Origin: JBBAEA01 sp041656175
GTDB taxonomy: Bacteria; Myxococcota_A; Bradymonadia; UBA4248
Direction: 5' to 3'
NCBI GenBank assembly: GCA_041656175.1
Contig: JBBAEA010000070.1
Location: forward strand, 1-18,704
DNA: 18,704 nt
Shown: positions 1 to 8,319 of the stretch, piece by piece
Numbering within the stretch: position 1 is the first letter of the stretch
How the letters are laid out: the number at the start of each line of letters is the position of its first letter
Notes under the pieces: model-generated
What the model was told of the DNA's origin: nothing
Seen by the model: the letters and a program-made list of their open reading frames with translations, nothing else
The model's database searches: none
Program-made: the position numbers and the translations under genes

Positions 1-137
1 CCGGCGCTTATCCCGCACCAGCAAACGGATATGCGCAGTGATGGGTAAATAGTATAAGTGCACTTCGATATTTATTGTTAAAGTATGGAAGTCGCTTATG
101 GAAGCCTGTTTAATAGGGCTAGCGTCACAATACATGT

Positions 138-157
138 CCAAGGGCTTTTGCCCTTGG
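138..157. repeat. Perfect 8-bp-stem hairpin
   Basis: CCAAGGGC, loop TTTT, GCCCTTGG. It has no T-run directly after the stem on either strand, so it is not a classical intrinsic terminator. It also lacks the GTAG head of the repeat family found later in the window. Confidence 0.6.
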
Positions 158-260
158 CAACCGCTTCTTTGTGTTATGTACTCATTTTATGAATTTGATT
201 TTGAACACCCCTGAAGAAGCTCTTATTTTTTAACTACGGCGCTGCCCACTTCAGTATTTG

Positions 261-311
261 GTATTTCTTTTGCGCTTTGCGCGGGGGAAGCCCTTCGCTC
301 AAAAAGAATAC
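261..311. repeat. 51-bp imperfect palindrome
   Basis: The outer arms GTATTTCTTTTG and CAAAAAGAATAC pair with one bulge. The interior is G/C-rich and can form further short stems, including GCGCTTTGCGC. It may be a small non-autonomous palindromic element or a remnant; function unknown. Confidence 0.45.
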
Positions 312-998
312 AAAATGCTGCCATTTTACCTGTGCAAATCGTGTACTTTTTAGCTTAACTGATGATTTTATTCGATGATGCCGCTCACGACTTTGTCAGT
401 AGAGCTCAGGAAAGCTATATACTACGTAGTTTCCCCAAAAAACAGGGCACTACGGGAGAGTTTATTTTATACTTTTGACCTGATCCTTGTATTTTATGCC
501 AAAGACTTTTCAAATCTTAATTTGCTTGTCAGTTCTGTGAGATGACAGGTGCTGATCTCTTTGAGTCGAATTGTCTCTGAGTATACTTGCTTGCATGTGC
601 AAAAGTATTCGTATTGGATGCGTTATTTGGAAATATGAAATAACTCATCGCAAGACCATATTGCGTCGTCACTAATACAAGCATTACTTGTACTTCTTTG
701 TATATATTGTTTTTGGGGAAAGATACTTTGTCGCTCACCATCACGCTTGAGTCGCAAAAAAAAGCCTCTGCTATACGTTTGTATTCAGCGAGCTCTTTTT
801 TACAAGTCGGATACTTGTTTTTGAATTCAATACGTCATGGCTCGCGCTATTCACATCGACGACTCGGTTTGTACATGAATCTTTCGCTAAAAGTCTCAAG
901 GCGTATAATAGATACAGCTAGCTTGGAGAAAAACGTTTGCTGTTATTTTGGCAAGGTCGTTTTGTTTGCAGTGCCTGCTGTAGGGCTAGAGCTTGAGC

Positions 999-2969
999 TT
1001 AGAAGTCGCCAAAATCATCTTCCTCTTCATCATCCTCGAAGTAATCGACGTCGAACGTTTTAAAGATGGAGAGGATAATTTTTTTGATCTCCATATTGTG
1101 GATATGCTTTACGTAACCCAACAAGAACTCGATGGTTTCCTCGTCTTTTTTCATTCTTTTGAGTAAATACAGCGCTCTACGTCGTTTTACGCTTTCGTTA
1201 TAGTAGCATTTTTCTTTGACGAGTTCGATAAGATGCTTTCGTATGGGTTCACTGTCAGCTTTCAGCGTTATCAGCAAGCGCAGCGCGTTTTCCACCAATT
1301 CATGGGCTTCGTCAACCCTTACACAATCCATAATATGTGGTAGCAGTTTTTCACCCACAGCTTCTTGCAGCAGTTTTTTTAGCAGTTCGTAGTTTTCGGT
1401 GGGCTCCTCTCGGAATTGCGCCATCATTAAGTCTCTGGCTTCATTAGACTGTAAACGCTCAAGCGCGTGGGTTCGCACCGCAAGTAGCGGCGCCGTGTCA
1501 TATTGGCGCAGCAAAATAGGTAAATAATACGCAGGCTCGGAGAGCGCGACGATCGCATCTAACACAGCGTTTATCATTGTTGGGTCTTGGAGATGCAGAT
1601 GTATGGCAATGAGCTGCACAACGTTTGGGTCTTTGAAATTTTGCACCCTTGCGAGGTTGACCGCGTTGAGCTTGATGACGTCGCGCCCATCGTTGAGTAG
1701 GGTTAGGAGGTCTTCTAGCTCGACCTTGTTTCGCAGCTTTTTGAGCTCTTTATCAGTCAGCGGCCTAGAGTCGAAGCCATCAAGCGGGAGCGGGGTATTT
1801 GTTTTTAATTCTACACGGGGTGCTTTCGGTATCACAGGGTCCTTTGGTCTAATTCGGAATTCGCGCTCCTCGAGTGCGTCTTCGATACGTTTTTTTAACT
1901 CCACATCATTGAGTTCATGCAACAGCACCCCTAAGAGTTCCGACGCCCGTTCAGCCGCATGTTCTGGGCTGCTGTATGACAACATAGCGTTGATTAAGGG
2001 CTCAACCCAGCGCAAAGGCGTTGTTCTCATAATTTTGTAAAGCGCGCCTGTTGCTCTAGAGTTGGTGCTGGCCAAGAGTGTCATAACCGTTGGAATGGCA
2101 TCGTTCTCAAATTTTTGGATCAGCTCTCTGCTCGTTTCTATATCTTCGGATGCTGTGGTCATCATATAGTTGAAGATCTGTGGAATAATGAGCTCTGGAA
2201 AGCAAGCGTGTTTTAATGCCATACTCAGAACCAAACGCTGCACTTGCTCATCGGAGTCTTTGAGTAGCACCAAGGTCGAACTCAGTAAGCCGACGCTGCA
2301 ATCCTTTTGTGCGGTGAGCATTTTCACCGTTGCGCGGCGAATGGCTATCGAACCATCGTACAGCAGCGTGTAAATCAGCTTCTCGTCCGCATTCATGTGC
2401 AAAGCAGTGAATAAGTTCTGAAGATTCGCTGGCGGTTCCGCTAAACCCATCGTTACTATGCTAGCAGACACTTGTGCTCGCAATTCGTTTCGCAAGGGCA
2501 CAAAGTTCTTGTAGTCTGCCGCTTTCTCGGCGAACTCATCAAGGACAGTTTTCGCAGCTGTCATAAAGTCAACGACCTGCAAGGGGTTTTGGCGCAGCAT
2601 ACGTTGTATATAGCTAAGCGCCGCATCTGCCACCAACTCGCGCTCAGAGAAGACCAAGCGTAGCGCCGCCTCGTGCCAGTAGTTGCGACGCTGCAAAAAG
2701 GCTAAAAAGTTCACGACAAAGTTGTCATCCTCGTCTAAAATAATCTGCGCCACGTCCAATTCGTGTGGCGCCAACTGCTGACAAATCCGCATCAATTCGG
2801 TGGGCTTTAGGTCTTTCGCGCGAAGCGCATCCAGCAGCGTTCCCAAATCCTGCTCTCCTTGCTCAAGAACAATTTCTTTCGTAATGACTGCGCGCTCCTC
2901 CGCACCCTTGGTCTCCGTATTCTGCTCTAGCGACTCGCCGTTTTGTTTTGTAGTCTTTTTGCGTCCCAT
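999..2969 (-). CDS. HEAT-repeat protein
   Basis: A protein of about 656 residues made almost entirely of amphipathic alpha-helical pairs with Leu/Ala-rich spacing, for example around SIAIRRATVKML and LKLNAVNLARVQNFKDP, as in HEAT or PBS-lyase-type repeat solenoids. The N-terminus is charged and low-complexity (MGRKKTTKQNGE), and the last dozen residues are strongly acidic (DDEEEDDFGDF). There is no signal peptide or membrane segment, so a cytoplasmic scaffold or binding role is likely; no catalytic motif is visible. I chose the ATG at 2969 because AAGG lies ten bases upstream; an in-frame ATG at 2993 adds eight residues (MDCEGFWE) but has no clear binding site. It is transcribed away from the hydrolase gene. 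The specific role is unknown. Confidence 0.8.
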   Translation of the reverse strand: MGRKKTTKQNGESLEQNTETKGAEERAVITKEIVLEQGEQDLGTLLDALRAKDLKPTELMRICQQLAPHELDVAQIILDEDDNFVVNFLAFLQRRNYWHEAALRLVFSERELVADAALSYIQRMLRQNPLQVVDFMTAAKTVLDEFAEKAADYKNFVPLRNELRAQVSASIVTMGLAEPPANLQNLFTALHMNADEKLIYTLLYDGSIAIRRATVKMLTAQKDCSVGLLSSTLVLLKDSDEQVQRLVLSMALKHACFPELIIPQIFNYMMTTASEDIETSRELIQKFENDAIPTVMTLLASTNSRATGALYKIMRTTPLRWVEPLINAMLSYSSPEHAAERASELLGVLLHELNDVELKKRIEDALEEREFRIRPKDPVIPKAPRVELKTNTPLPLDGFDSRPLTDKELKKLRNKVELEDLLTLLNDGRDVIKLNAVNLARVQNFKDPNVVQLIAIHLHLQDPTMINAVLDAIVALSEPAYYLPILLRQYDTAPLLAVRTHALERLQSNEARDLMMAQFREEPTENYELLKKLLQEAVGEKLLPHIMDCVRVDEAHELVENALRLLITLKADSEPIRKHLIELVKEKCYYNESVKRRRALYLLKRMKKDEETIEFLLGYVKHIHNMEIKKIILSIFKTFDVDYFEDDEEEDDFGDF

Positions 2970-3065
2970 TTCCCAAAAACCTTCGCAATCCATATAAGAG
3001 CTGCAAATGAAAAATGCCCATCAAGGCCCTTGCCTTTATAGTCTCAAATTTTGTACACTTTGCGC

Positions 3066-3085
3066 AAGCGTTCGCGGCAACGCTT
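3066..3085. repeat. 7-bp-stem hairpin in the divergent intergenic region
   Basis: AAGCGTT, six-base loop CGCGGC, AACGCTT. It sits between the start of the HEAT-repeat gene and the first large palindromic repeat. It may be part of a degraded repeat or a regulatory site. Confidence 0.35.
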
Positions 3086-3104
3086 CATCATAAAACTATT
3101 TTTA

Positions 3105-3250
3105 GGGGGGGAAGTTTCCCCCTGCGCGCAAGCTTCCTTCAATATTCGCTAAGTGTCGTTGTATTTTATGCGTTGTTTTGGCTATTCGCCAAACCACCGC
3201 ATAAAATACGCCACTAAGCGCATATTTCAGGTGATCTTGCGCTACCCCCT
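3105..3250 (-). repeat. GTAG-palindrome repeat, type 1, copy A
   Basis: Read on the minus strand: GGGGGTAG, then a ~110-base imperfect palindrome opening CGCAAGATCACCTGA and closing GAAGGAAGCTTGCG, then GCAG (a variant of GTAG), a hairpin GGGGGAAACTTCCCCC and an A-run. The centre of the palindrome contains a perfect 12-bp pairing (GTATTTTATGCG with CGCATAAAATAC) and the apical segment GGCGAATAGCC. It aligns along its length with the copy at 17364-17517. Its end lies 38 bases before the hydrolase start codon. Confidence 0.85.
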
Positions 3251-3288
3251 CTGTTACCGCGCGCTACGCACACTATCCAAGGTTCACG

Positions 3289-4134
3289 ATGCAAGACGCT
3301 TTTCAAACACAATATTACGGTGAAATAAAGTTTAGCCAGTTCGGTAGTGACTATCATTTTCCGAAAAGCCATGACTTTGGCGTGCTCGTTTTGCATGGCT
3401 ACAGCTCCTCGCTCGACGCTGTTTCGGGGATCACGCCGTATCTTGAGGCTGCTAAAATTGACTATGAAATGCCGTTACTGCGTGGACATGGCACGAAGTA
3501 CCAAGATCTACGCGGGGTCACAGCGCAGGATTGGCTCGATGATGCACAGAGCGCCTACGACAAAGTTCTACAAAAGCACCCCAAAGTTATCATCGTCGGA
3601 TTATCCATGGGCGGTTTAACGGCTCTACAACTAGCGGCCAAAAACCAAGAAACTTGCCTAGCCCTTGTTACTTGGGCTGCAGCGCTTTACTTCAAAAACC
3701 CCGCTGTGCATCTTGCACCGATTTTAAAGCGAATCGTTAAGTATTGGCCTGGACAGGAAAGTTTCAACGACCCAGAGTGCCGAAAAAATAATCGAAATTA
3801 CCCCTACATCAGCACCGACAGCTTCCACTCTCTCTATCGATACGCAAAACACACGATAACGATTCTTTCTCGTGTAAAAGCACCGATCTGCATTATACAC
3901 TCAAGTAAAGACCAAGTTATTAAGCCGATAGCCGCCGATCGTATATTTAAAGACGTTATGTCGCCTTACCGCGAACAGCACATGCTCGCAAAATCTGGCC
4001 ACGAACTTGGTCAAGACCTAGAGCGCGAAACTGTCTTTGAACTAAGTATGGAGTTTATCAAAAAATTTCTCCCCGAAAATGCCGAGGAAAACGGAGATAG
4101 CGAGGAAAAAAGAGATAAGATTGACGAAGAGTAG
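3289..4134 (+). CDS. Alpha/beta hydrolase, carboxylesterase or monoacylglycerol-lipase type
   Basis: A 281-residue protein with the alpha/beta-hydrolase layout. The oxyanion-hole strand is VLVLHGYSS (residues 33-40), the nucleophile elbow is GLSMGG with Ser106, the acid is Asp207 in HSSKDQVI and the base is His237 in KSGHELGQD. The HGY and GLSMGG motifs and the length match the Est30-like carboxylesterase / monoglyceride lipase group, which cleaves carboxylic esters of short to medium acyl chains; the substrate cannot be read from sequence. No signal peptide is seen, so it is probably cytoplasmic. The last ~20 residues are a charged Glu/Lys tail absent from the catalytic fold. AAGG six bases upstream supports this ATG. 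The gene stands alone between two palindromic repeats. Confidence 0.9.
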   Translation: MQDAFQTQYYGEIKFSQFGSDYHFPKSHDFGVLVLHGYSSSLDAVSGITPYLEAAKIDYEMPLLRGHGTKYQDLRGVTAQDWLDDAQSAYDKVLQKHPKVIIVGLSMGGLTALQLAAKNQETCLALVTWAAALYFKNPAVHLAPILKRIVKYWPGQESFNDPECRKNNRNYPYISTDSFHSLYRYAKHTITILSRVKAPICIIHSSKDQVIKPIAADRIFKDVMSPYREQHMLAKSGHELGQDLERETVFELSMEFIKKFLPENAEENGDSEEKRDKIDEE

Positions 4135-4457
4135 TTAGGCGAGCGTTCAGAGTAAAGTCAATGAAATCAAGGCACTATACTGAAAAACGGCTTAAAGCAT
4201 GATAGCGCTTAGCGAGGCGTGGGCTAGGGCGGTTAAATAGCTCATAGCCTCTCGAAGGTAGCTCTAAACAATTGCGTTGGGGGCGTTACGGGGGCTAGAG
4301 CCCCCGTTGAGGGGGTAGTGGCAAACCCGCGCACAGCGCGGGGTTGACACGTAGGGGGAAACTTCCCCCACAAAAGTAAAAAGCTTATATATCGAATGAA
4401 CTGAGTGTCTCAAAGCATGTGGTCGAAGCTGCAACGGCGAGTAATGGGTTATTGTAA
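4135..4457. other. Intergenic region between hydrolase and rlmN, largely a palindromic repeat
   Basis: 323 bases without a gene. Its right part is the type 2 repeat (4288-4384). I see no RNA gene or clear promoter; TATATA near 4386-4391 could be a -10 element for rlmN but lacks a well-placed -35. Confidence 0.6.
4288..4384 (+). repeat. GTAG-palindrome repeat, type 2, copy a
   Basis: Three hairpins in a row. The first is ACGGGGGCTAGAGCCCCCGT (4288-4307). Then GTAG (4315-4318) heads an imperfect palindrome of two ~15-base arms around the loop ACA, with centre CCGCGCACAGCGCGG. Then a second GTAG (4351-4354) heads the hairpin GGGGGAAACTTCCCCC, followed by ACAAAAGTAAAAAGC. Positions 4309-4384 match 17216-17291 on the opposite strand with one difference over 76 bases; the first hairpin does not match in sequence but is replaced there by another perfect hairpin. 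Confidence 0.88.
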
Positions 4458-5489
4458 ATGATAGAAGAGATACGGGCGATATTGCCAGATGAACTTGAGC
4501 AAGCCCTCCTTGATATGGGGGAGAAAAAATTTCGAGCGGAGCAGATTTTGCAGTGGATATATCAACGAAACGTCGAATCCTACGATGAAATGACGAATCT
4601 TTCCTTAAAACTTCGTCAAAAACTCGACGTGGAGTTTCCGCTCTCAGCGTTTCCAAAACTAAAGGAAGAGCATGCAGAGGACGGTAGCATTAAGATAGCT
4701 TACCCTTTAAAATGTGGCGGTATAGTGGAGTCTGTGCTTATACCAACGCCCAAGCGCTTAAGCCTTTGCGTATCCTCGGAACTTGGCTGCAGCTTTAACT
4801 GCGCATTTTGTCGCACAGGGCACTTAGGTTTTGGGCGTCGATTAAGTGCCAGCGAAATTCTCACGCAAGTGCACTGCGCGCAGCGCCTTGCGCGGGAGCG
4901 TCTAGATCGTGAAATAACGAATATCATATATATGGGTATGGGCGAGCCATTCCATAATTTGGAGGCGCTTTTTAGATCGCTTGAAATACTGCTTGATCGG
5001 CGTTGTTTTGATATCTCGAAGCGAAAAATTACCGTTTCGAGCGTGGGGCATGTTCCGGGTATTCGCGCGCTTGGTCAAAGCAAGTTTGGCGTAAATTTGG
5101 CGATATCGCTGCATGCGCCAAACGATGAACTGCGTTCCAAAATCATGCCAGTGAATCGTCAATGGGGTCTTGACGCGCTCTTTAAGGCGCTACACGAATA
5201 TCCGCTAGCCAATCGGCAGCGCATTACTTTTGAGTACATACTTATCAAGAATCTCAATATGTCTGCGCGCGATGCCGCGCAGCTCGTAAAGCGCCTGCAC
5301 GCACTGCCCTCCAAGGTGAATTTAATACCCTTTAACCCCTTTGATGGCTGTGATTTCGAGCGCCCAAGCGACGAGGAAGTCGATGGCTTTCGCGATATTT
5401 TGTTATCTAAGGGAGTGGCTTGTTCTGTGCGGCGATCGCGCGGGTCCGACACGCTTGCTGCGTGTGGGCAGCTTGGTCAAATTGTGTAG
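4458..5489 (+). CDS. rlmN: 23S rRNA (adenine2503-C2) / tRNA (adenine37-C2) methyltransferase RlmN
   Basis: A 343-residue radical-SAM methyltransferase; family members methylate C2 of A2503 in 23S rRNA and A37 of some tRNAs through a methyl-cysteine intermediate. The N-terminal RNA-binding helical domain carries FRAEQILQWIYQ. The [4Fe-4S] cluster motif CSFNCAFC has Cys111, Cys115 and Cys118. The two mechanistic cysteines are present: Cys104 in CVSSELGC and Cys336 in LAACGQL, equivalent by spacing to E. coli Cys118 and Cys355. The SAM-binding GMGEP motif and ESVLIP are also intact, and the length is normal. The ribosome binding site is weak; the start is chosen by family length. An inverted repeat lies downstream at 5560-5581. 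Confidence 0.96.
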   Translation: MIEEIRAILPDELEQALLDMGEKKFRAEQILQWIYQRNVESYDEMTNLSLKLRQKLDVEFPLSAFPKLKEEHAEDGSIKIAYPLKCGGIVESVLIPTPKRLSLCVSSELGCSFNCAFCRTGHLGFGRRLSASEILTQVHCAQRLARERLDREITNIIYMGMGEPFHNLEALFRSLEILLDRRCFDISKRKITVSSVGHVPGIRALGQSKFGVNLAISLHAPNDELRSKIMPVNRQWGLDALFKALHEYPLANRQRITFEYILIKNLNMSARDAAQLVKRLHALPSKVNLIPFNPFDGCDFERPSDEEVDGFRDILLSKGVACSVRRSRGSDTLAACGQLGQIV

Positions 5490-5559
5490 TTTTAGGCGCG
5501 AGGAGAGCGTGTTTGCTCACGTTTCGCGTATGCCTTGCAACGCATGATGGGGGGCATAA

Positions 5560-5581
5560 GTTCTTCGCAAAAAAGAAGAAC
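5560..5581. repeat. Inverted repeat downstream of rlmN
   Basis: GTTCTTC, eight-base A-rich loop, GAAGAAC. It could form an RNA hairpin in the rlmN-exporter interval, but it lacks a following T-run, so a terminator role is unproven. Confidence 0.35.
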
Positions 5582-5680
5582 GACAATTGCTTGCAAGTTG
5601 ACTAATCATTAGCTTTGAATAAGGCTCGGCGTTGTACGTCCATGAGTGACGCGGGGGCGGTTTGCCCTGAATGGAGGCGT

Positions 5681-8086
5681 ATGTGGATTAAGCGATTTAT
5701 GGCGTGGTTGTTGAAGTACCGCGTCTGGGTCTTGTTGGTTTTTTTAGCAATAACGGTGCTTAGCGCTTTTGCGTTGCCGCGCCTGAAGTATGACTTTAGC
5801 CCAGAGGCGATGCTTGATTATAGCGAAGAGGAGCTCAATTATGAGGCCTCCTTTGCGCAGAAGTTTGGAAGCACCCACGATAGCTTTTTGATAGTGCTAA
5901 AGAGCAATGAGTCGCTGATTTCGAGCAGAGGCTTGGAGGCGATTCGCGATTTAACCGAGTACATGGCGGTTTTACCAGAGGTAACTTACGCGTACAGCTT
6001 GACGCGAGCGCCCGATAACGACATGTCGTTAAACATCATGTTAGGTGGTGGGCTAGAGCCGATGATACCCGCGGGACCAGTGACATCTGAGACGCTGCAA
6101 AAGGTCAAGAGTCGTGTGGAGACGTCGTCGATTTTGAGCGGGAACTTGATTTCGAAGGATGAGCGTCACGCGTTAATTTTGCTTAATTTTGACGAAAAGT
6201 ACCGTGAGGCTGCGAATTTTGAGCCAGTGCTTGATCAAATAGAGAAGCGTGTGTCGGCGTGGAATCGCGCGCCAGAGCACCAGTTTGAGATTGCTTTTGG
6301 GGGCTTGCCCTACATTCGCACGGTTACAGTTTCGACGATGAAGTCGGAGCAGTTGATGTTGTGGCCTTTGGTGGGTTTATTTTACTTTTTTGCGCTCGTT
6401 TTGCTCTTTAGAAACGTGATGAATGCGGCGCTACCGCTGATAAGCGTTGGCGCTGTGGTGCTTTGGGCTATCGCGGTAATGGTTCTGTTTGAGCAGCCCG
6501 TAACCATGATCAACAACACTCTTCCGTTACTTATATTGGTTATCGGGGTTACCAATAGCATCTATATTTTGGTGCGTATTCTCGATGAACGCGCCAAAGG
6601 TAAAGACAAGAGAACGTCGATCATTGATGGTGTGAGTCGTGTGGCTTTGGCGTCGTTTTTGACGACTTCGACTACGGCTATAGGATTTGGATCACTTATC
6701 ATCGCGCATGCACCCATTTTAGTGAGCTTTGGGGCGATCATAGCATTTTCGGTTTTGTTGATATACGTGGTGATTGTCACGATGATGCCGCTCATTGCCT
6801 CTTTCTTCCCGCTTAAGGCAAAGCGTATGGATGTACGTGACTATGTAGAAGCAAACGGCGACTCTGCCGCTGAAGCGAACGTAAAGGAGAGGCGGAAAAT
6901 AGACCCGCTCGAAGCACCCACCGATAAAAGTATTGATGGCTGGATTGAGCTTTTGTCGGCGAGCATTGCGCGTTTTGCGATTAAGCACAACAAGTTGGTT
7001 ATTGCGTTTTCGATAGTGATATTGGTAGGCTCCACGCTATTGGGTTTGCGAGTTCCTCTCGATTCTAAAGTGAACGATGTCTTTGAGTCCTCGCACAGCA
7101 TATCGCAGGCTAACCGCATGATCGAGGAAGAGCTCGGTGGCATTTTGCCGCTCGAAATCGATATATATGGAGAGGCTGGGAGTTTTAGGAAAGCGGAGAT
7201 TTTAAAGAGTATAGCGGATTTGCAAACGAAGGTTGCCAATGTCGACGGCGTTATCGTGAGTTTGTCGCTGATCAATATTTTGCAGGAAGCAGGCATCCAC
7301 TTTGATCAAGAATCGCTACCAACAACGCTAGCTCTTAACTCGACGTTGATGGCATTGAAGCGCTTAACGCCCGAGCAGCTTGACGCGTTTATGACTCAAG
7401 ACGCGTCGAATATCCATATATCGGTGCGTATGCCCGACGATGGCGTTCGAAAATCGCTGGACACCATTAAGGGTATTCGTGCCGCGTGCGAAGAACTCGT
7501 TGCTGAGCAACCCTCGCTCAGCTACCGCTTTACGGGGACGGCCTACACTTCCACCATGGGTCTTGAGGCATTTGTCAACGACTTATTTTCTAGCCTTCTT
7601 ATGGCGTTTTTCATTATTTTCTTGGTGCTATTCATTGCTTTCCGCTCATTTTGGTCTGGTCTTGCCTCGGCTTTGCCTAATATTCTGCCCCTCGTTATGA
7701 CCTTGGCAATGATGAATGTTTACAGCTACGAGCTGAACACGACTTCGGTTCTTGTCTTTACCATCAGCATAGGCCTTGCCGTCGATAACTCGATCCACAT
7801 TATATCGCGATTTAGGCAGGAATACCGCTTTGGACGCAGCGTCGATGAGGCTATCATACGCGCTATGCGCAGTTCGGGGCGCGCGATCCTTCAATCCAAC
7901 ACTTTGCTAATTAGCGGACTCGCCATCTTGCTTTTTTCGAGCTTTGAGCCTATTTCGCGTGTAGGTGTTTTGACCATGACAACGATTGGTGCTGCGCTGC
8001 TCGTTGCCATCGTGGTCATCCCCGCGGAACTCAAGCAGATCGGGCATCGCATGAAGCTCAAGGAGACACCGAGGGTGAAGTTGTAG
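5681..8086 (+). CDS. RND/MMPL-family exporter
   Basis: About 801 residues with the duplicated layout of RND/MMPL permeases: one membrane helix (residues ~8-33), a periplasmic domain, five helices (~225-380), a charged cytoplasmic linker (~382-420), then a second module of helix, periplasmic domain and five helices to the end. It lies in the inner membrane and probably uses the proton gradient to move lipids or hydrophobic compounds; the substrate is unknown. The second module keeps the family Asp in GLAVDNSIHI (Asp702); the equivalent site of the first module reads GVTNSIYIL, with Thr/Asn instead. I chose the ATG at 5681 because GGAGG lies just upstream and the protein then begins directly before helix 1, although the spacing is short; an upstream TTG at 5615 or ATG at 5642 would add 22 or 13 residues without a binding site. 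Confidence 0.87.
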   Translation: MWIKRFMAWLLKYRVWVLLVFLAITVLSAFALPRLKYDFSPEAMLDYSEEELNYEASFAQKFGSTHDSFLIVLKSNESLISSRGLEAIRDLTEYMAVLPEVTYAYSLTRAPDNDMSLNIMLGGGLEPMIPAGPVTSETLQKVKSRVETSSILSGNLISKDERHALILLNFDEKYREAANFEPVLDQIEKRVSAWNRAPEHQFEIAFGGLPYIRTVTVSTMKSEQLMLWPLVGLFYFFALVLLFRNVMNAALPLISVGAVVLWAIAVMVLFEQPVTMINNTLPLLILVIGVTNSIYILVRILDERAKGKDKRTSIIDGVSRVALASFLTTSTTAIGFGSLIIAHAPILVSFGAIIAFSVLLIYVVIVTMMPLIASFFPLKAKRMDVRDYVEANGDSAAEANVKERRKIDPLEAPTDKSIDGWIELLSASIARFAIKHNKLVIAFSIVILVGSTLLGLRVPLDSKVNDVFESSHSISQANRMIEEELGGILPLEIDIYGEAGSFRKAEILKSIADLQTKVANVDGVIVSLSLINILQEAGIHFDQESLPTTLALNSTLMALKRLTPEQLDAFMTQDASNIHISVRMPDDGVRKSLDTIKGIRAACEELVAEQPSLSYRFTGTAYTSTMGLEAFVNDLFSSLLMAFFIIFLVLFIAFRSFWSGLASALPNILPLVMTLAMMNVYSYELNTTSVLVFTISIGLAVDNSIHIISRFRQEYRFGRSVDEAIIRAMRSSGRAILQSNTLLISGLAILLFSSFEPISRVGVLTMTTIGAALLVAIVVIPAELKQIGHRMKLKETPRVKL

Positions 8087-8145
8087 GGGGGAGAAAGAAG
8101 ATGGCTTAGCAGGACGGCGATTTTAACTTTGAACTCTTGTTTTTG

Positions 8146-8176
8146 TCGGGCGAAGCTGGATTCGCCTAAAGCCCGA
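8146..8176 (+). terminator. Possible hairpin terminator after the exporter
   Basis: TCGGGC and GCCCGA arms enclose a segment that can itself pair (GGCGAA with TTCGCC), followed by only TTT. The weak T-run makes termination uncertain; the two pairings are mutually exclusive. Confidence 0.3.
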
Positions 8177-8319
8177 TTTCGCCGGCGCTTGCTTAGTACC
8201 CTATAACTCAAGTGCTAGATGCTACTTTCTTGGCTACGCCGCTTTCGCAAAGGACAATGAGCTTAAGCCTATTTTCGCGCTCTAGCGAAGCGCAAGCGTA
8301 TGGATAATATTTTTCGTAG

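Larger units (their letters stand above)
1..998. other. Gene-free region of about 1 kb with small palindromes
   Basis: I see no convincing coding sequence here. The longest open frames are 71 codons (minus, 529-744) and 121 codons (plus, 698-1063). Neither has a clear ribosome binding site or a recognisable motif, and the second runs into the 3' end of the HEAT-repeat gene. The stretch looks more AT-rich than the flanking genes and holds two palindromes, at 138-157 and 261-311. A short open frame at the very left edge (1-48) could be the tail of a gene outside the window, but nothing confirms it. The region could be a decayed gene or the edge of a mobile insertion. Confidence 0.5.

Noticed and set aside
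1..48. Short open frame at the left edge as a gene tail
   Set aside because: Several frames stay open for a similar distance, so there is no way to choose one.
529..744. 71-codon minus-strand open frame
   Set aside because: No binding site before the start and no family resemblance; kept only as a remote possibility.
698..1063. 121-codon plus-strand open frame
   Set aside because: No ribosome binding site, no recognisable motif, and it runs over the 3' end of the HEAT-repeat gene on the other strand.
4264..4656. 130-codon minus-strand open frame over the type 2 repeat
   Set aside because: It is composed of repeat sequence and the antisense of rlmN.
8081..8095. GTAGGGGGG at the end of the exporter gene, like the repeat head
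   Set aside because: No matching C-run follows to form the hairpin; the TAG is the stop codon.
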